From Clostridia bacterium (lineage in GTDB: Bacteria > Bacillota > Clostridia > Oscillospirales > Acutalibacteraceae), in the NCBI GenBank assembly GCA_900770255.1, contig CAAGJN010000070.1, positions 1-27,376 of the forward strand: a DNA stretch of 27,376 nt, in the 5' to 3' direction. The notes beneath the pieces were generated by a model. That model saw only the letters and a list, made by a program, of their open reading frames with translations, searched no databases and was not told where the DNA came from. The translations under genes were made by a program, and so were the position numbers. Position 1 is the stretch's first letter, and each line of letters starts with the position of its first letter. This document shows, piece by piece, positions 23,103 to 27,376 of this stretch.

Positions 23103-24776
23103 ATGCTTCTTAGCTTGAAGATCGAGAATATTGCAATAATTGAGAGCGCCGATATCGAGTTCGATTCGGGGCTCAATGTTCTCACGGGCGAGACGGGTGC
23201 AGGTAAGTCAATAATAATTGATTCCATAAACGCGGTTCTCGGTGAGCGCACCTCGCGTGAGTTGATAAGAACGGGCGCGCCGTCGGCGAATGTCACGGCG
23301 CTTTTTTCCGATGTGTCCGCGTCAGTCTGCGAGCGCCTTGCTGAGCTCGACGTTGAGCCGGATGAGGACGGCAATATCCTGCTCCGCCGTTCGCTTAGCA
23401 TCGATGGCAAAAATACCTGCCGCATAAACGGCGTCCCCGCGACCGTTGCAATGCTACGTCAGGTCGGGCATGAGCTCATAAATATTCACGGCCAGCACGA
23501 CAATCAGGCTCTTCTGTCGCCCGAGAAGCATTTCGAGTTCATTGACTGTGTCGCAGGCAATGATGCGCTGCTCAGGGCGTACAGGGAAAAGTTTTCCGAG
23601 CTCTGCTCGTATATCAGAGAACGAGATGAGCTGAGAACTGACGAGGCGGAGAAGCTCAGAAAGCTCGATCTGCTTGACTATCAGATAAACGAGCTTGAGC
23701 AGGCCGATATCAGGCCGGGCGAGCGCGATGAGCTTGCCGAGCGCAAGGCTCTGCTGCAAAATTGCGAAAAGGTAATGGCGTCTCTGCGCTCCGCATATGA
23801 TATTCTGCGCGGTGAGGATGACGGCTTCAGTGTGCTCTCCGCTCTGGGCGACTGCGCCGATAATGCGGAGGAGGCCGCCGGTTATTATAAAGATGTAGAA
23901 CATACGGCTCAGACCCTGCGAAGCACCGGATATGAGCTCGAGGAGTGTGCCGAGGAGCTGCGTTCGGCGCTCGAAGATTTTTCGTATGATCCATCCGAGC
24001 TTGATGAGATAGAGGAGCGGCTTGATACTCTGTTCAGACTCTCGGTCAAGTACGGCGCAAGCGAAGAGGATATGCTCGCATTTCTCGACTCGGCGCGGAA
24101 GGAGCGCGAGAAAATCGCGCTCTCGGATGAGCGAGTCAGGGAGCTCGACGGGCTTGTGGCTGAAACAAAAGCCGAAGTCCGAGCCCTCGCAGAGCAGTTG
24201 ACCGCGTCAAGAGAAGCGGCGGCGAGGGAGTTTGAGCGTGACGTTACGGAGCAGCTCGAATTTCTCGATATGCCATCGGTCAGGTTCAAAGTAAACAGAG
24301 AAAAAACGCCGTTTACCGTAAACGGCGCCGACAATATAGAGTTTCTTATTTCCGCCAACGCCGGAGAGACGCTCAAGCCACTTGCAAAGATAGCTTCGGG
24401 CGGCGAGCTCTCGCGCGTTATGCTTGCCATCAAGAGCGTGATTGCCGGCAGGGACGGACTCGACACGATGATATTTGACGAGATAGACGTCGGTGTCAGC
24501 GGCCGCGCGGCGCAGAAGGTCGCGCTCAAGCTCAGGGAGGTTTCGCGCGGCAGACAGGTGATATGCGTGACGCATCTTGCTCAGATCGCGGCGCAGGCGG
24601 ATTGTCATATGCGTATAAGCAAGTCAGTGACGGGCGGCAAGACTTATACCAAGGTCGAACGTCTTGATATAGAGGGCAGAAAGCGTGAAATTGCGCGCAT
24701 CATCGGCGGGCTGGAGGTTACTGATATTCAGCTTCGCTCCGCCGAGGAAATGCTCAAAAATGCCGGAAATATCTGA
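23103..24776 (+). CDS. recN: DNA repair protein RecN
   Basis: SMC-like ATPase that gathers DNA ends at double-strand breaks. The 557-residue product has the N-terminal head with Walker A GETGAGKS (29-36) and NIHGQHDNQALL, a central coiled coil rich in Glu, Leu, Arg and Lys (about 165-380), and the C-terminal head with the ABC signature SGGELSRVMLAI (about 431-442) and Walker B TMIFDEIDVGVSG (about 455-467), ending with a QIAAQADCH-type segment. The start follows GAGG and AGGAG shortly after argR. Confidence 0.97.
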   Translation: MLLSLKIENIAIIESADIEFDSGLNVLTGETGAGKSIIIDSINAVLGERTSRELIRTGAPSANVTALFSDVSASVCERLAELDVEPDEDGNILLRRSLSIDGKNTCRINGVPATVAMLRQVGHELINIHGQHDNQALLSPEKHFEFIDCVAGNDALLRAYREKFSELCSYIRERDELRTDEAEKLRKLDLLDYQINELEQADIRPGERDELAERKALLQNCEKVMASLRSAYDILRGEDDGFSVLSALGDCADNAEEAAGYYKDVEHTAQTLRSTGYELEECAEELRSALEDFSYDPSELDEIEERLDTLFRLSVKYGASEEDMLAFLDSARKEREKIALSDERVRELDGLVAETKAEVRALAEQLTASREAAAREFERDVTEQLEFLDMPSVRFKVNREKTPFTVNGADNIEFLISANAGETLKPLAKIASGGELSRVMLAIKSVIAGRDGLDTMIFDEIDVGVSGRAAQKVALKLREVSRGRQVICVTHLAQIAAQADCHMRISKSVTGGKTYTKVERLDIEGRKREIARIIGGLEVTDIQLRSAEEMLKNAGNI

Positions 24777-24795
24777 CCAAAAGGGAGAGAGTAAA

Positions 24796-25293
24796 ATGTC
24801 AAAAGAAACAAAGAAAACGGGCAATTCAGCCGAGACTCAGAAGCTGAGCACAAAGGAAAACGTGCTTCAAACCGTTAAGTTTGCTCTGTTCTCCGTGTCG
24901 GCAGGAGTTATTCAGATCACAACCTACACGCTGTTTTTTGAGGTGTGTCATTTCAGGGAGTGGGTGGCATATCTTGTCTCGCTTGTGCTCTCCGTGCTTT
25001 GGAACTTCACATTTAACCGCAAATTCACCTTCAAGTCGGCCGCCAATGTGCCGATAGCCATGCTCAAGGTAGCGGCATATTACTGCGTGTTCACGCCAAT
25101 CTCGACGTGGTTTACCAAATATGCGACAGCCGATCTTCTGTGGAACAACTATCTTGTCGAGGCGATATGCATGGTGACTAATTTTGTCACCGAGTTCCTG
25201 TTTGACCGTTTTGTAGTTTTCCGCAACTCGATCAATACCAACGATATAGCGCAGAAGGAAAGAGAAAAGTCTGAGAACAAGGATAAAAAATGA
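24796..25293 (+). CDS. GtrA-like family membrane protein
   Basis: 165-residue membrane protein of the GtrA/DPMS family (PF04138), which generally assists transfer or flipping of polyprenyl-linked sugars. Four transmembrane helices are visible at about 28-48, 55-74, 85-106 and 119-141, with the family pattern WNFTFNRKFTFK (69-80) and its C-terminal echo FLFDRFVVFRN (134-144). Both ends are charged. The ATG at 24796 has AAGGGAGAG upstream. It lies 19 nt after recN, where Bacillus has spoIVB, and its stop overlaps the next start (ATGA). Confidence 0.88.
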   Translation: MSKETKKTGNSAETQKLSTKENVLQTVKFALFSVSAGVIQITTYTLFFEVCHFREWVAYLVSLVLSVLWNFTFNRKFTFKSAANVPIAMLKVAAYYCVFTPISTWFTKYATADLLWNNYLVEAICMVTNFVTEFLFDRFVVFRNSINTNDIAQKEREKSENKDKK

Positions 25294-25508
25294 CAGAAGA
25301 GAAAAAGTGTCCGCTATATAAAAAGTGCGGCGGATGTCAGCTCCAGAACCTGAGCTATGCTCAGCAGCTCTCATTTAAACAGCGGAAGGTCGATCGTCTG
25401 CTCGGCGAATTTAAAAAGCCCGAGCCGATAATCGGCATGGATGATCCTTATCATTATCGAAACAAGGTGCAGGCGGCGTTTGCAACCAAAAGTTACTGCA
25501 GGATATAA
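25290..25508 (+). pseudogene. 5' fragment of a RumA/RlmD-type rRNA (uracil-5)-methyltransferase gene
   Basis: 72 residues remain of a protein family normally about 400-450 long. The N-terminal Fe-S cluster motif CPLYKKCGGCQLQNLSY (C7, C13, C16) and the following QLSFKQRKVDRLL and YHYRNKVQAAFAT (about 55-66) are clear for the 23S rRNA m5U methyltransferase class. No TRAM domain precedes it, as in some Firmicute members. After about residue 65 the family sequence stops and six unrelated residues lead to a stop codon, so the methyltransferase domain is missing. The ATG overlaps the gtrA-like stop, which suggests it was once the next gene of the operon. The break falls at about 25481-25490. Confidence 0.85.
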
Positions 25509-25873
25509 ATTTATTTTTGGAGCAGTATTACGATAAAATCAGACACGAAGTAAAAGAACAAGAACTTAAGAACCAGTTATCTTTTACTCTCATCACAAAA
25601 ATACTTATGGGAACGCTTGGTTGTGTTCCGGCATATGATAGATATTTTATTGCAGGAATAAAGAATCAGAAGGTGGCAACTGGAAATTACAACATTAGAT
25701 CTATAATGCAACTTGTCAATTTTTATGAAAAAAATGCTGACCGACTCGAACCCGTCAGAGAAAAGATGGAAGTTGAAGGTATGCCATATCCGCAAATGAA
25801 AATGATTGATATGGGATTTTGGCAGGTTGGTTTTGACTTGGATACAAGCAAAGGAATAAATACTGCACACTAG
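25487..25873 (+). pseudogene. 5'-truncated gene of unknown family
   Basis: The frame that ends at 25873 reads sensibly back to about 25487 (QKLLQDINLFLEQYYDKI) without a start codon, through the rumA break. The first possible start is a TTG at 25517 without a good ribosome-binding site. So this looks like the C-terminal part of a larger protein whose N-terminus was lost at the junction. The remaining 129 residues include ITKILMGTLGCVPAYDRYF, a small helical middle and MIDMGFWQVGFDLD. I do not recognise a named family. Base composition is more AT-rich than the genes to the left. The GIY-YIG gene starts 9 nt after its stop. Confidence 0.6.
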
Positions 25874-25882
25874 GAGAAATGG

Positions 25883-26698
25883 ATGGATAAATTTTCAGAG
25901 AAGAGTCTTCTTTCACTTGGAGATTATTATGTGTATGGACTCATAGATCCACGCACAAAGCAAATCTTCTATATTGGAAAAGGCACGAAAAACAGAGTAT
26001 TTGAGCATGAAAAAGAAAGCCCGGTCAGTCCAGATAGTGAGAAGTTGAAGCTGAAGACCATCGCAGATATCAAGGATGCCGGACTTGAAGTTGAAAAGAT
26101 TATTATAAATTCAAACTTAACTGAAGAAGAGGCATTTGCTGCAGAGGCATCACTGATCAATGCATTCAACTATGTTAGTGATGCGGGACTGACAAACATT
26201 GTTGCTGGGCATCATTCGGCAGAGGCTTTATCGGTTGATGAGTATGAAAGAATAAACGGTGCCATTGAACTTGAAGAAAAAGACATCAGGCACAGAATCC
26301 TTGTTATCAAAATAAACCGACTCTACAAGAGAGGTATGGATGAGAAAGTATTATATGATGCTGTTCGTGGTGTGTGGAGAGCATCAAAGGAAAAGGTTAA
26401 AACAGTTGAGTATGTTTTCGGTGTTTACAATTCTTTGATTGTGGCCGTGTATAAGCCGTCAGAATGGTTTGTATGTAAATAGGCAAAGGACAGACTTCCA
26501 AGACAGGATATTGTTCTGACACCGAAAACTGAAAATAGATTATTCTTCGTGGATGTAAGATATGAACAGGGGCTTCCACTTGATGAGAATGAATCATTCT
26601 ACATTGGAAAGTCGATAGCCGGACTGAAGTTAAATCAGTCGGCACAGAATCCGATTACATATTTGTATCCACTGGAGAAAGATAAAATTCATAATTAA
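25883..26698 (+). pseudogene. GIY-YIG nuclease-domain gene interrupted by an in-frame TAG
   Basis: The first 199 codons encode a GIY-YIG domain of LEM-3-like type: YVYGL (16-20), YIGKG (30-34), the catalytic-type Arg R38 in GTKNRVFEH, the metal-type Glu E88 in AAEASLINAF, and NIVAGHHS (105-112). A TAG at 26480-26482 ends the ORF. The same frame then stays open for 71 further codons with protein-like sequence (AKDRLPRQDIVLTPKTENRL and later FFVDVRYEQG) to a TAA at 26696-26698. The simplest reading is a nonsense mutation of an about 270-residue protein; a truncated but active nuclease is possible because the catalytic domain lies before the stop. The ATG at 25883 has AGGAG at 25872-25876. Confidence 0.8.
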
Positions 26699-26735
26699 TG
26701 AAATTGACAAATCGGAATTTGTTGGGGTAACAGGC

Positions 26736-27179
26736 ATGAAAATTCGAGAAGTGAATGAGAATAAAAAGCAATATATATCATTGCTGCTATTGGCGGATGA
26801 ACAGGAGAACATGATCGACCGCTATCTTGAAAAAGGAACTATGTATGTACTTGAAGACAATGATGTAAAAGCTGAATGTGTTGTCACCGATGAAGGTAAC
26901 GGAATACTTGAAATCAAGAATATCGCAGTCAATCCGGAAAATCAGGGAACGGGCTATGGCAAAGCGCTAATTGATTTTCTTGTCAGTAAATATGCAGATG
27001 AATATTCTGTTTTGCAAGTTGGAACAGGTGACAGTCCTCTCACGATACCATTTTATGAAAAATGCGGTTTTGTCCGTTCTCATAAAGTCCAAAATTTCTT
27101 TACTGACAATTATGACCATCCAATCTATGAGGGCGGCGTACAGTTAGTAGATATGGTATATTTGCAGAGACGTTTATAA
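26736..27179 (+). CDS. GNAT family N-acetyltransferase
   Basis: 147-residue acetyl-CoA-dependent acetyltransferase. Motif A is clear: IKNIAVNPENQGTGYGKAL (60-78) with the acetyl-CoA loop Q70-G71-T-G73-Y-G75, and motif B FYEKCGFVRSH (106-116). Length is normal for a stand-alone GNAT. Substrate is unknown. The ribosome-binding site is weak (GGGG at 26724-26727). A 10-codon reading frame (26698-26730) overlaps the previous stop as TAATG and could couple translation. It lies in the AT-rich accessory segment and appears intact. Confidence 0.88.
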   Translation: MKIREVNENKKQYISLLLLADEQENMIDRYLEKGTMYVLEDNDVKAECVVTDEGNGILEIKNIAVNPENQGTGYGKALIDFLVSKYADEYSVLQVGTGDSPLTIPFYEKCGFVRSHKVQNFFTDNYDHPIYEGGVQLVDMVYLQRRL

Positions 27180-27243
27180 CTTCCAGTTTGCCGAGTTGAT
27201 GTGTTAGCCACGAAACTTGAAATCTAGGTAATATAGATTGTGC
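27180..27243. other. convergent spacer with a small inverted repeat
   Basis: No gene is seen. AATCTA (27221-27226) and TAGATT (27234-27239) form a short inverted repeat between the GNAT gene and the convergent partial ORF; neither strand shows a T-run that would make it a good terminator. Confidence 0.3.
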
Positions 27244-27376
27244 CTATTTGCCTATACGAGCAATAAGGCAACTCAAGGTTTTAATCGGCTCGATACCCTC
27301 GTTTTTAAGGTGAAAGGTGCGTTCCACCATTCCCTTGTACAGTAGGGGTTGAATAGGTTTTTTATTGAACAATCGA
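27244..27376 (-). CDS. 3' end of an unidentified gene running off the window
   Basis: On the - strand a frame enters at the right edge and runs 43 codons to a TAG at 27246-27244. The translation looks protein-like (LLYKGMVERTFHLKNEGIEP, then IKTLSCLIARIGK). It resembles accessory proteins of integrative elements in general flavour only; I do not assign a family. The start lies beyond the window. Confidence 0.45.
   Translation of the reverse strand, partial: RLFNKKPIQPLLYKGMVERTFHLKNEGIEPIKTLSCLIARIGK

Noticed and set aside
1..27376. CRISPR arrays, tRNA/rRNA genes or a full defence island
   Set aside because: No spaced direct repeats and no tRNA-like or rRNA-like sequence seen; the only nuclease-type gene is the damaged GIY-YIG gene at the right end.

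Overview
The window looks like a moderately GC-rich, endospore-forming member of Clostridia, most likely an uncultured gut Oscillospirales/Ruminococcaceae-type organism. The evidence is a complete spoIIIAA-AH operon, spoIVA beside a SipL-like LysM protein, a CIRCE operator, and the Firmicutes cluster asp23/yqhY-nusB-xseA-xseB-ispA-dxs-tlyA-argR-recN. Almost everything is on the + strand; the exceptions are an hsp20 gene and a partial ORF at the right edge. I saw no tRNA, rRNA, CRISPR array or complete insertion sequence.

Layout. (1) 1-1660: asnS with a strong terminator. (2) 1660-2650: hsp20 on the - strand and a perfect CIRCE operator in the divergent region shared with the next operon. (3) 2590-5700: sipL-like gene and spoIVA, the partners that anchor the spore coat and cortex to the forespore surface, behind a candidate sigma-E promoter. 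(4) 5700-7620: a single-gene acyl-CoA-synthetase-like unit. (5) 7620-8130: two large perfect inverted repeats, a consensus sigma-A promoter, a 42-residue ORF and a terminator, forming a small self-contained unit. (6) 8140-9940: a GH36 alpha-galactosidase. (7) 9946-14864: spoIIIAA-AH, the mother-cell half of the SpoIIIA-SpoIIQ feeding-tube complex, with a candidate sigma-E promoter. (8) 14861-25300: a tightly packed vegetative operon behind its own sigma-A promoter: asp23-nusB-tsaD paralogue-xseA-xseB-ispA-dxs-tlyA-nadK-argR-recN-gtrA-like-rumA-like. Compared with the Bacillus order, accBC and folD are absent, a TsaD paralogue sits in the folD position, nadK is inserted, and spoIVB-spo0A does not follow recN.

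(9) From about 25485 the sequence becomes visibly AT-richer and the genes are accessory and damaged. The rumA-like gene breaks after about 65 codons and is joined out of frame to a 5'-truncated gene of unknown family. A GIY-YIG nuclease gene with one in-frame amber codon, a GNAT acetyltransferase and the 3' end of an unknown - strand gene follow. This is a recombination or insertion scar, or possibly an assembly join.

Most of the window is well-known core biology and I do not see an obvious new multi-gene system. The items most worth a second look are the 42-residue gene unit with its inverted repeats; two genes (spoIIIAC and nusB) whose Shine-Dalgarno sequence lies about 24 nt upstream but is brought to normal spacing by an intervening hairpin; the atypically placed CIRCE; the 45-codon overlap of spoIIIAA into spoIIIAB; and the broken genes at the right end.
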